This document shows positions 1-8,038 of a stretch of 11,586 nucleotides of DNA, piece by piece (the stretch's first letter is position 1; every line of letters begins with the position of its first letter). A program made the position numbers and the translations under genes. This DNA is from a candidate division WWE3 bacterium (GTDB taxonomy: Bacteria; Patescibacteriota; WWE3; UBA101185; UBA10185). The stretch is from assembly GCA_020427865.1 (NCBI GenBank), contig JAGQNX010000119.1:1-11586 (forward strand), in the 5' to 3' direction. The notes below the pieces were generated by a model that ran no database searches, was not told the origin of the DNA, and saw only the letters and a list, made by a program, of their open reading frames with translations.

Positions 1-1368
1 GATACTCTTCCTGCAATGTTTTTACCCTATGCTATTTTACAAGACAAAACTTTATATCTGGATAAGCATTACAATGTTCTTATTACTAAATATCCCCACC
101 CAGATGATAAAAAATATACCCGTGGTCTTACTCCTTTTTACCTAACCAAAGTTGAAGTTACTGATTTAGCCGAAGGTAGTAGTGTATTTCATTACTTAAG
201 TGCCTTTACATTGATAACACCCTTACTGACGCTGCCCGTCTACTTTTTGCCTGTGTTATTTAGTGTTCCACCTACTTGGGAAAATTTAATACTAATCTCA
301 CATGCTGCCGCGGCATTGTTGGTAGCTATATCTGGTGGAATATTATTTGCACTCTGTTCTAAATATCTTAAAACCACATTGTATGAAAGTTTACTTGTCA
401 CTTTTGTTTATTTATTTGCTACTGTAAATTATGCAATGCTGTCTCAAGCACTATGGCAGCATGGCACTGTTGAACTACTTTCGCTTGCGGGGCTATATTT
501 AACTTATTACGCCACAGAAAAAAAGGGTAGGAGTGTTTCTACCGCTTTGGCAAGTCTATTGCTTGGTTTTATGGTTTTAGCAAGGCCTACAGCTATTTTA
601 ATTGCAGTGTATTGTGCTCTTATTTATGTATACCGCTTGTTTTTATTGGAGCCTAAATCTTTAGTTCCTTTAGTAATAGAATCTGCATTTTTTCCTTATT
701 TAAAGAAGAATATTAAATATCTTCTTATATACCTTATTTTTCACTTAGTGCCTTTCTTATTTTTTTACTGGTATAGCAATGTTTTTTATTTGGGAGTAAA
801 GAACCAAGGTTATGCTGAGCAGTTTTTTGTAAGTTGGTTGGGCAGATTTCCTGAAGGTTTTATTGGAATGTGGATTTCTCCAAGTAAAGGTATTTTAATT
901 TATTCTCCAGTTCTAATATTTTCTATTATTGGATTGTACCTACAAATTAAAAAAGCTGGATTAAAAAACTCATTAGAATATTTGGTTTTTGGTTCTATAG
1001 TATTTACGCATACGCTTATATTAAGTAGGTGGAAACATTGGTATGGTGGTTATTCTTTTGGATACCGTATGGCCTCTGATGTTATACCTTTTATAGTTCT
1101 TTGTATGGTTCCCTTTATACAGAGTCCTAGTTTTTCTAGATATAAAAGAGTGTTTTATGTATTATTAACTATATCCGTAATGTTTCAAATTATGGGTATT
1201 TTGTTCTTTGATGGTGTTTGGCATGCCGCGTACGATGGCGGTTTTGTAGACACTTCGTGGTTATGGTCTATAAAGGATTCCGAACTGATGTTTAATATAA
1301 GAAGGATTTTAGTAAAGTTTGGTTACTTAGTACAAGCTTGCCCTAAGTGTGCCCCAAGCAATTTATGA
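1..1368 (+). CDS. GT-C type polytopic membrane glycosyltransferase (GT39/PMT-like), 5' end missing
   Basis: Multi-pass membrane protein that probably moves a sugar from a polyprenyl-phosphate donor to an acceptor outside the membrane. The frame is open to the left edge, and the five codons before the first ATG (position 16) read DTLPA. In this family the first extracellular loop starts with a (G)D-T-x-P-A-R-Y-L-P-like motif, so that ATG is internal, the true start lies upstream, and the first visible Asp may be the catalytic one. Numbered from the first visible codon, I see about ten hydrophobic segments between residues 62 and 403, a LSQALWQHG loop near 147-155, ISPSKGILIYSPV near 292-304 and WKHWYGGYSFGYR near 344-356; all are typical of bacterial GT39-like proteins of unassigned substrate. 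The C-terminus ends with a CPKC motif (447-450). The stop overlaps the next start as ATGA. Acceptor and sugar are unknown. Confidence 0.82.
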   Translation, partial: DTLPAMFLPYAILQDKTLYLDKHYNVLITKYPHPDDKKYTRGLTPFYLTKVEVTDLAEGSSVFHYLSAFTLITPLLTLPVYFLPVLFSVPPTWENLILISHAAAALLVAISGGILFALCSKYLKTTLYESLLVTFVYLFATVNYAMLSQALWQHGTVELLSLAGLYLTYYATEKKGRSVSTALASLLLGFMVLARPTAILIAVYCALIYVYRLFLLEPKSLVPLVIESAFFPYLKKNIKYLLIYLIFHLVPFLFFYWYSNVFYLGVKNQGYAEQFFVSWLGRFPEGFIGMWISPSKGILIYSPVLIFSIIGLYLQIKKAGLKNSLEYLVFGSIVFTHTLILSRWKHWYGGYSFGYRMASDVIPFIVLCMVPFIQSPSFSRYKRVFYVLLTISVMFQIMGILFFDGVWHAAYDGGFVDTSWLWSIKDSELMFNIRRILVKFGYLVQACPKCAPSNL

Positions 1369-2597
1369 ATACAAAAGAAAAATATAATATTATTTGTTTA
1401 TCTAATCAGCTTTGGGATTTTCCCAATTGGACAAATAAACGTCACGTAATGACTAGACTTGCCCAACAAGGGCATAATGTATTGTTTGTTGATCCTCCGA
1501 TTAACGTAGGTAATGTGTTTTTTACACAAATAAAACGTGGTTTATGGAGTATATCAAGAGTTATAAAGCAATATTTAATTACTAGTGAAGGTGCTATTGT
1601 TTATACTCCCCTAAATGTACTTCCTATAACAAGCATAACTTCTAAACTTCATGCAAGACGTATAAAAAGTTTAGCAAAAACAAAATTGGACCCTAATATA
1701 AAAACGGTACTTTGGGCGTATCATGTACAGATTCCACATATAAAAACATATATAGATACCATTAATCACGATTTGCTTGTTTATGATTGTGTAGATAACT
1801 ACACTGCATTTCCCGAAAACGATGCCTTTTATAGTGCTGCAGCAAATAAACACTTAACCCAAAAACAAGAAGAATATTTATCTAAAAAAGCTGATTTAAT
1901 TTTTGTAAGTGCGCCTGGTCTAATAAAAAAATTAGATCGTTATAACAAAAACATATTCTTTACACCTAACGTTGGTGCCTTTACTAAATTCAATGCTGTC
2001 TCTAATGTATTTAAGTCTAAAAATGACGCGATTCTCCCAGATGATTTAAAAAGCATCCCACGTCCACGTGTGGGTTTTACGGGGGCTTTAGATGGTTACA
2101 AATTTGATTATGATCTAATGCTTTATGTTGCCAAAAATAATCCAAATGTTAATTTTGTTTTGATTGGCCCTATGGCACTAAAAGATACTGATGCCGATTT
2201 TTCTTCCCTTGAAATAGCTAAATGTAAAAACGTGCATTATTTGGGATCGCGTAATTATTCGTCAATTCAAGACTATTTTGCAGGTTTTGATGCCTTTATG
2301 ATTCCATACGTATTAAATGACTATACTGTAATTGGATGTTTTCCGGTTAAATTTCATGATGCCCTAGCTGTAGGCTTACCTGTTGTAGTTACAGATATGC
2401 CTGCTTATTATCCTTTTAAAGATATTTGTTTTATTTCTAAAAGTAATCCCGAGTTTAGTGCCAATATACAAAATGCCTTACAGTCACAGACTGTTGATTC
2501 TATAGAGAAACGTATACAAGTTGCAAGTAAAAATACATGGGAAAATAAAGTGTCTACAATGTTAGATTTAATTAGAAAGTTTTTAGGTAACAAATGA
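1365..2597 (+). CDS. GT-B glycosyltransferase, GT4 type (TuaH-like)
   Basis: Cytoplasmic glycosyltransferase of 410 residues, likely adding a nucleotide-activated sugar to the lipid-linked glycan. The N-terminal domain carries WDFPNWTNKRHVMTRLA (17-33) and GHNVLFVDPP (36-45), the pattern of TuaH-like group 1 enzymes. VYDCVDNYTAFP (139-150) and ADLIFVSAP (176-184) follow. The C-terminal Rossmann half starts near PRPRVGFTGALD (232-243). The donor-site segment FPVKFHDALAVGLPVV has Asp332 where relatives usually have Glu (EYLA). I chose the ATG at 1365, which overlaps the upstream TGA as ATGA; an in-frame GTG at 1347 would add six residues lying inside the previous gene. No Shine-Dalgarno is visible, so translational coupling is likely. 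It ends in another ATGA overlap with the next gene. Donor sugar and linkage cannot be read from the sequence. Confidence 0.87.
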   Translation: MNTKEKYNIICLSNQLWDFPNWTNKRHVMTRLAQQGHNVLFVDPPINVGNVFFTQIKRGLWSISRVIKQYLITSEGAIVYTPLNVLPITSITSKLHARRIKSLAKTKLDPNIKTVLWAYHVQIPHIKTYIDTINHDLLVYDCVDNYTAFPENDAFYSAAANKHLTQKQEEYLSKKADLIFVSAPGLIKKLDRYNKNIFFTPNVGAFTKFNAVSNVFKSKNDAILPDDLKSIPRPRVGFTGALDGYKFDYDLMLYVAKNNPNVNFVLIGPMALKDTDADFSSLEIAKCKNVHYLGSRNYSSIQDYFAGFDAFMIPYVLNDYTVIGCFPVKFHDALAVGLPVVVTDMPAYYPFKDICFISKSNPEFSANIQNALQSQTVDSIEKRIQVASKNTWENKVSTMLDLIRKFLGNK

Positions 2598-3736
2598 AAA
2601 TACTTTATGCATTAAACTCGTCACAGCGTGGTGGAATGGAATTTCACACATTAGACTTGGCATCTGGTATGGTTGAAAGAGGACATAGTGTTTATGTAGT
2701 TTGCCCACAAGGAGATTTAGTTTCACAATTTGAGAAAGCAGGCTGCGTTGTACAAAATTGCTTAATAAAACAAGATATAGACATACAGTATATTAAGTTC
2801 TTATATAAATTTATAAAAGCTAATAATATTAATGTTGTACATGCTCACGAAATTAAATGTGTTGTTAATGCTTTAATTGCTTCATTTTTGGCAGGGGTTA
2901 AAGCACGAGTAACCAATACGCATACTCCAATTTCAGAATGGAAAGTATCCAAGATAAAAAAATTACTTAACTTATTTTTTCAACGTGTATTTGTAAATTC
3001 ACTTACAGGTAAGGAAATAGCTCTTACAGAAACGCGACTTCATGTTAAGTTAAAAGAGGGTATTTATAAGCAAAAATTAATTGTAATTCCTAATTCTGTA
3101 AGCCCTAAGTATTTAAAGCTCACATCTTTACAGAAATCAAGTTACAACACAGAAGTTCGTACACGTTATAACATAGATACCAATTCCTATGTTCTTGGAA
3201 ACGTATCTAGGCTCACAGTTGAAAAAGCACACGACGTTCTAATAAAATCTTTTGCCCGAGCATTAGAAACAAAGTTAATTCCAACAGATTCTAAATTGTT
3301 TATTGCAGGTGGTGGAATTTTAGAAAATTCATTAAAAGCTCTTGCTGCTAGTTTAAATGTGTCAGATAAAATTATTTTTACAGGTGTATTTTCTGACGAT
3401 GACGCTATAAAATTTTACGCGACATTCGATAGCTTTGTTTTTACTAGCCGTGCTGAGGGATTTGGACTTGTGTTAATAGAAGCAATGGCATGCGGTGTTC
3501 CGGTTATTTCCTCTGACCTTGATGTATTGCAAGAAGTTTCTGGTGACTTAGTCTACTTTGCTAAGGTTGGGGATTTTAATGATTTTGCAGTACAGATGGG
3601 CAAACTTTATTCATTAAAAGATTCCGTACACTTACAAAAGCAAGTTAAGTCTGCTACAGAGCATGTGCTTAGACACTATACACCTGAGATTTTTCTTAAT
3701 AATTATGAAAATTTATATACTAAACTGCTAAAATAA
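2594..3736 (+). CDS. GT4 family glycosyltransferase
   Basis: Retaining GT-B glycosyltransferase of 380 residues with both Rossmann domains complete, probably acting on the lipid-linked glycan at the cytoplasmic face. The N-terminal glycine-rich loop is SQRGGMEFHTLDLA (10-23), followed by NINVVHAHE (78-86) typical of GT4 enzymes. In the C-terminal domain, GNVSRLTVEKAHD (202-214) gives the Arg206/Lys211 pair expected to bind the donor diphosphate. AEGFGLVLIEAMACGVPV (287-304) holds an intact E-x7-E motif (Glu288, Glu296). Its start overlaps the upstream stop as ATGA. An AGG sits nine bases before the ATG and is the nearest thing to a Shine-Dalgarno in this block. The next gene starts 4 nt after its stop. 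Sugar specificity is not assignable. Confidence 0.92.
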   Translation: MKILYALNSSQRGGMEFHTLDLASGMVERGHSVYVVCPQGDLVSQFEKAGCVVQNCLIKQDIDIQYIKFLYKFIKANNINVVHAHEIKCVVNALIASFLAGVKARVTNTHTPISEWKVSKIKKLLNLFFQRVFVNSLTGKEIALTETRLHVKLKEGIYKQKLIVIPNSVSPKYLKLTSLQKSSYNTEVRTRYNIDTNSYVLGNVSRLTVEKAHDVLIKSFARALETKLIPTDSKLFIAGGGILENSLKALAASLNVSDKIIFTGVFSDDDAIKFYATFDSFVFTSRAEGFGLVLIEAMACGVPVISSDLDVLQEVSGDLVYFAKVGDFNDFAVQMGKLYSLKDSVHLQKQVKSATEHVLRHYTPEIFLNNYENLYTKLLK

Positions 3737-3740
3737 GCAT

Positions 3741-4880
3741 ATGAAAGTGTTGTTTCAGGGTCGTGTAGATCTTAATGTTTTAGGTGGTGGTGATAAAATT
3801 CAAATAGAAAATACCGCATCGGAGTTGAGAAAATTAGGCGTAGATGTAGATATAAGTACATCTCTTACTACTGACTACTCACCTTATGACCTCATACATG
3901 TTTTTCAATTAGACTGGACGCCTGAAAGTTATTTGTACGCTAAAAAGTCTAAAAAGTATAATAAACCTTTGGTGTTATCACCTATACATCATTCTATAAA
4001 AGAAGTAGAACTTTTTGATAAACGATCTACTTATGGAATTTATCGTAAAATATCTGGTAAGTTATTATGGAAGCAATCGCAACGTGATACATTAAAAAAC
4101 CTTTTTAAATCTATTTATTTCTTCCCAAAAATCTATCCAACTTTAGTAAGTGTTTTTATGGGTTTGCACAACATGCAGCGAACTGCACTACAACTCGCTG
4201 ATTATGTTTTAGTTCAGACCAATATAGAAGTAGCCTTGTTAAAGGAAAGCTATGGTGTAGAGTTTAAATGGGAAAAGGTGCAAAATGGGGTAGCTTCTCA
4301 TTTTTTAAACTTTAAAGCCCCTAATTCAGATTTGCATCCTACGCTTAAAATAAAAGATTATTTGTTATGCGTGGGTAGAGTAGAAGCCCGTAAAAATCAA
4401 CTAGCTATTATTGAGGCTGTAGAGAATTTACGCAAGTCTACAAATATAGATTTTAACTTAGTGTTTGTTGGCGTTTTAAGTGAGCAAAAACATCAGACAT
4501 ATGTTAGATGTTTTTTAAGATTAGTTGAGCAACATTCATGGATTACCTATTTAGGCCAAGTACCCTATGTAGATATTCCCGAATATATACACTATGCAAG
4601 TGTTGGTGTTTCTGCAAGTTGGTTCGAATCCACAGGACTTACTAGTTTAGATGCAGTAATTTGTGGGGCTAATGCTGTTGCTACTGGGGAGCAAGCTCGT
4701 GAATATTTAGGTGACTTAGCTTATTATTGTAATCCCGCAGATGTAAGTTCAATTTCAGCAGCCATACTAAAAGCTTATAATGCCCCCAAACCACAAATAC
4801 AAAAGGAGCTGATTTCTTCGTATACGTGGGAAAACGCAGCAAATCAGACTTTAGAAGTTTATAAAAAACTTCTAGGATAG
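3741..4880 (+). CDS. GT4 family glycosyltransferase with E-x7-D active-site variant
   Basis: GT-B glycosyltransferase of 379 residues, the last gene of the first coupled block, 4 nt after its neighbour. The N-terminal glycine loop is NVLGGGDKIQIE (12-23), and DLIHVFQLDW (50-59) ends the second Rossmann strand region. LADYVLVQTN (152-161) and VQNGV (180-184) lead into the C-terminal domain. There, CVGRVEARKNQ (210-220) supplies the donor-binding Arg213/Lys218, and SWFESTGLTSLDA (293-305) is the E-x7-E site with Asp304 in place of the second Glu. Related GT4 proteins carry FETTGL-like motifs ending in Glu. The rest looks complete, so the change is more likely a functional variant than decay. 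A stretch around 105-145 between the Rossmann domains is basic and aromatic and could help contact the membrane (inference). No Shine-Dalgarno is visible before the ATG. Confidence 0.88.
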   Translation: MKVLFQGRVDLNVLGGGDKIQIENTASELRKLGVDVDISTSLTTDYSPYDLIHVFQLDWTPESYLYAKKSKKYNKPLVLSPIHHSIKEVELFDKRSTYGIYRKISGKLLWKQSQRDTLKNLFKSIYFFPKIYPTLVSVFMGLHNMQRTALQLADYVLVQTNIEVALLKESYGVEFKWEKVQNGVASHFLNFKAPNSDLHPTLKIKDYLLCVGRVEARKNQLAIIEAVENLRKSTNIDFNLVFVGVLSEQKHQTYVRCFLRLVEQHSWITYLGQVPYVDIPEYIHYASVGVSASWFESTGLTSLDAVICGANAVATGEQAREYLGDLAYYCNPADVSSISAAILKAYNAPKPQIQKELISSYTWENAANQTLEVYKKLLG

Positions 4881-4894
4881 TGCTTCGTGTAGGT

Positions 4895-4900
4895 TATAAT
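4895..4900 (+). promoter_or_regulatory. Possible -10 box for the ligase/GT39 fusion gene
   Basis: A perfect TATAAT lies in the 29-nt gap before the fusion gene, ending 9 nt before its ATG. Transcription from it would start only 0 to 3 nt before the start codon, giving a leaderless or nearly leaderless mRNA. No TTGACA-like -35 lies at 16-18 bp spacing and there is no TGn extension. In AT-rich DNA a chance match is quite possible. The gap has no Shine-Dalgarno and no terminator hairpin, so read-through from the upstream operon is also likely. Confidence 0.35.
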
Positions 4901-4909
4901 ATTTAATAC

Positions 4910-7900
4910 ATGTTTAATATAGAACTTTTAATTATTCCGTTATTTTTGCTAATTTCTGTATATTTGGTGTGCAAAAATATTAAGTATGCTTTATATGCGT
5001 TACTTGGACTGTCTTTATTAGTACATAAAGAAATGTTTAGTGTATATCGTTGGGATATACTTCCAATTCGTCTTTTAATAGCCGCGTTCGCATTTACATT
5101 GTTATCTAAAGTCTTTTACAAGCTATTTATGGAATATCGGGAAGGTAATTTGTACAAGTATGCTGTTCTCAATTTAAAATCATTATTGGCAGATCCTTAT
5201 ACCGTTTTGTTTATTCTAATTTGGGTATCTGCTTTAGTTTCTCTTCCATTTACCAAAAATATATCTGTATCACTTGTTCGTTTTGGATTTTTGTCTGTGG
5301 TTTGTATCTTTAGCCTCTATTTTTATAAGACTTTTAGTAAAAATCCTCAGGAGGTTAAAAACTATATTATGTTTTATATATTTTGTGCTTTCATACTTTC
5401 TCTTTTTGGATATCTGCAATTATTTTTAAATTACAAATATGGCATTGTCATAGGTGCCTTTTGGACAATTCCTGGAAAGATAGCACGTATAGGTTCCCTA
5501 TTTTGGGACGTAAATCATTTTGGAGGTTTTCTAGCTTCACTGCTTCCAGTTGTGGCGGTAATGACTCTTGTAGCTGACAAATTAAAGTATAAAGTAATTG
5601 CTGTCGTTGTTATGCTTCCTGTTGTGGGTATGTTGCTTTTAACAAACTCTCGCACATCTTGGATCATAGCTGCTTTTGCTTTTATATTTTTTATTGTTGT
5701 ATTACTATTTAGATGGTTTGGTATTCGTGGCGTACTTGCTATGCTATTTTGTTTTATCTTACTTAGTGTACCTTTTGTACTAGAGTACCAAGATAAAACT
5801 AGCCCCTTTCGCAAGCGTATAAAAGACTATTTTCACTATCGTATCGATTCCTTTGATTCGCATTTACTTCTTATAAACGGTGCTTTAGAAGTTTATGAAA
5901 CATATCCTGTATTTGGTGGTGGTTATGGAAGCTTTTTTGAACACTTTAGTAAAACATCTGTTGCCCCAACTTTATTTGGTAGAGATCCTGCTGCGTTAAA
6001 TACCAGAGTACCTGCGCACTCTATTTGGGGAGAATCATTGTCTGAAACTGGAACTTTTGGTTTCGTAGTGTTGTTATCTTTTGTACTGTTTCAGTTATTA
6101 ACTCATTTATATGCCGCATTGAAATTACAAAAATTTAAAGACTACATGCTTGCAGCATCTATGGGTGCTGCAGTATTTGGATGGTATGTTGCCGGAGTAT
6201 TTTACTCATATAATTCCGAGTTTTTTTGGTTTATCTTAGTATTATATTTAACTTATACAGTTGGGATTTTAAATGTTAATTTTAAAGAATTTTCGTTTAG
6301 CCAGATGATTAAATTTTTTACAGCACAGAGCACCTCAAAATTTGATTTGTTATTACTATTAGTATTAGCTGGCGGTTTGATTTTAACTGGACTGTCTACT
6401 AATCATCTTATTCCATGGGATGAAGCTATTTATGCTCAAATTTCTAAAACAATGTATCTAACAGGTGACTTTATAAATATGCATTGGATACGGGATACTA
6501 CAGTTCATTGGTTTGAAAAGCCTCCGTTGTATATGTGGATAAGTGCTCTTTTAATGAATATTGTGGGAGTTTCGCATTTAGCCGTGAAGTTACCATCTGC
6601 TGTTTTTGGAATTTCTACTATTTTATTAACCTATGTATTCGGAAAAAAACTGTTTAGCCGCACTATAGGAATACTTGCTGCTTTAACACTGCTAACGAAT
6701 ATAAGTTTCCTATACTATTCTCGTATAGGAATGTTTGATGTTTCCTTAACATTTTTTATAACTTTAACTTTATATTTTTATTGGCATACTCTAAATTCAG
6801 CAAATAAAACTATGTTATATTGGTTAGCTACAGGTTTGTCTTTAGGGTTAGCTGTAATGATTAAAGGTGTTGCAGGTTTGGTTACTTTATTACCTATTAT
6901 GGTATTGGAGTTAATAAACTATAAGCACCTCTTTACTATAAATAAACTTAAATCTTACATTACGTTTTTTGGTGGTTTTTTTGTAACTGGTCTAAGTTGG
7001 CATTTATACATGCTGTATTTATTTGGTAACAGTTTTTATGATAGCTACATTTTGTACCACGTTATAGATCGTGCAACTAATGGTATAGAAGATAAAGGAC
7101 GTCCTTTACTTTGGTACTTAGTAGTAATGCGTGTTTCTATGAGGCTTTGGTTTGTTGCTCTTTTGGGAGCTTTTCCTTTTACACTCTTTGTAGCCTTTTA
7201 CAGATATTGGATTCAACTATTTACAAAGTTCTTTCTTGTACAAAAACTAAATGCTTATTTTAAAAGCCTAAATATTACCCCTCAAGTAAGTTCTAATCAT
7301 TTATTTTTATTAGTTTGGAGTACAACAATCTTTATATTTTTTTCTAGCTCTATTTCTAAAATCACCTGGTATATTATGCCTATTTATCCCGTATTAGGAA
7401 TAATTGTTGGATACTTTATAAGCAAGACCTTAGATTTAGCATTACTTAATATACGTATATTTAAACAAAATTATTTAGTGCTTAAGGTTATATCTTTATG
7501 GGTTCTATTTATTGGTAGTTTTGTATATTTATATTTAGTTAGATCTATGACCTATGTTCCTGATCTTACAAAGGCTCAAGCACAACTATTGATGTTAAAA
7601 GACGCAAGATTTGGTGTGGATACTAATGTATATGTAGACCAAATAGAACTCCCTTTAATATTGTTTTATACTAACGGTCCTTTTAGAGTTGTTGATTTTA
7701 GTATATTGAAAGACTCTTTAAAAAGTGCAAATTATACCGATTCTTATGTGTTTATTACTAAAGAGAGTAGGGTTCGTAAACTTGTGGAGCTTGGTTATAC
7801 TCCTATAGACTTAGAAGAACAAATAAACGAATGGGCGCTTGCACGTTTTCCCTCTAAAAAAGAATTAGATGAAATTACATTAAAGCAAAAACAAACCGAA

Positions 7901-8038
7901 CTCGAAAAGTTACTTAGTGATCTTGATAAAAAAGAGCGTAATAATGTTTCGGTATCTGCCTCTGACTATTTTAGAGTTGATACACTTAATAATGAAATCT
8001 TGGCATTACAGGATCGTATATCAAATACTAATTTCTAG
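4910..8038 (+). CDS. Fusion: O-antigen ligase/polymerase-like domain + GT39/ArnT-like glycosyltransferase
   Basis: A single 1042-residue polytopic membrane protein. Residues 1-455 resemble the O-antigen ligase/Wzy superfamily: about ten or more membrane segments, RIGSLFWDVNHFGG (193-206), NSRTSW (246-251), VFGGGYGSF (334-342) before the large outer loop, and AHSIWGESLSETGTFG (369-384) after it. Arg248 and His370 are candidate counterparts of the conserved ligase Arg/His. Residues about 476-880 are GT39/ArnT-like: PWDEAIYAQISKTM (502-515) with the Asp-Glu pair expected at the active site, FEKPPLYMW (535-543), SRIGMFDVSLTFF (604-616), VMIKGVAGL (649-657) and a late SKITWYIMPIYPVLG (816-830). 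Residues 880-1042 form a soluble extracytoplasmic tail, ending in a charged, probably helical stretch (974-1042). The halves are joined by a short linker (about 453-476) with an in-frame ATG (Met466, position 6305) that could be an internal start or a relic of separate genes. Each half has roughly the length of a free-standing family member. It may polymerise or ligate the glycan and decorate it. The ligase-versus-polymerase choice and the sugars are open. Confidence 0.85.
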   Translation: MFNIELLIIPLFLLISVYLVCKNIKYALYALLGLSLLVHKEMFSVYRWDILPIRLLIAAFAFTLLSKVFYKLFMEYREGNLYKYAVLNLKSLLADPYTVLFILIWVSALVSLPFTKNISVSLVRFGFLSVVCIFSLYFYKTFSKNPQEVKNYIMFYIFCAFILSLFGYLQLFLNYKYGIVIGAFWTIPGKIARIGSLFWDVNHFGGFLASLLPVVAVMTLVADKLKYKVIAVVVMLPVVGMLLLTNSRTSWIIAAFAFIFFIVVLLFRWFGIRGVLAMLFCFILLSVPFVLEYQDKTSPFRKRIKDYFHYRIDSFDSHLLLINGALEVYETYPVFGGGYGSFFEHFSKTSVAPTLFGRDPAALNTRVPAHSIWGESLSETGTFGFVVLLSFVLFQLLTHLYAALKLQKFKDYMLAASMGAAVFGWYVAGVFYSYNSEFFWFILVLYLTYTVGILNVNFKEFSFSQMIKFFTAQSTSKFDLLLLLVLAGGLILTGLSTNHLIPWDEAIYAQISKTMYLTGDFINMHWIRDTTVHWFEKPPLYMWISALLMNIVGVSHLAVKLPSAVFGISTILLTYVFGKKLFSRTIGILAALTLLTNISFLYYSRIGMFDVSLTFFITLTLYFYWHTLNSANKTMLYWLATGLSLGLAVMIKGVAGLVTLLPIMVLELINYKHLFTINKLKSYITFFGGFFVTGLSWHLYMLYLFGNSFYDSYILYHVIDRATNGIEDKGRPLLWYLVVMRVSMRLWFVALLGAFPFTLFVAFYRYWIQLFTKFFLVQKLNAYFKSLNITPQVSSNHLFLLVWSTTIFIFFSSSISKITWYIMPIYPVLGIIVGYFISKTLDLALLNIRIFKQNYLVLKVISLWVLFIGSFVYLYLVRSMTYVPDLTKAQAQLLMLKDARFGVDTNVYVDQIELPLILFYTNGPFRVVDFSILKDSLKSANYTDSYVFITKESRVRKLVELGYTPIDLEEQINEWALARFPSKKELDEITLKQKQTELEKLLSDLDKKERNNVSVSASDYFRVDTLNNEILALQDRISNTNF

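Noticed and set aside
1347..1364. In-frame GTG at 1347 as the start of the second gene
   Set aside because: It would add six residues inside the previous gene. The ATG at 1365 makes a standard ATGA overlap like others in the locus, and the following residues match the family N-terminus.
5515..5814. 99-codon open frame on the minus strand inside the fusion gene
   Set aside because: It lies wholly within well-supported membrane-domain coding sequence and has a composition typical of a reverse shadow, with no recognisable motif.
6305..8038. Annotating the GT39-like half as a separate gene starting at Met466
   Set aside because: The frame is continuous with the ligase-like half and there is no ribosome-binding site before the ATG. 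It is kept only as an alternative internal start.
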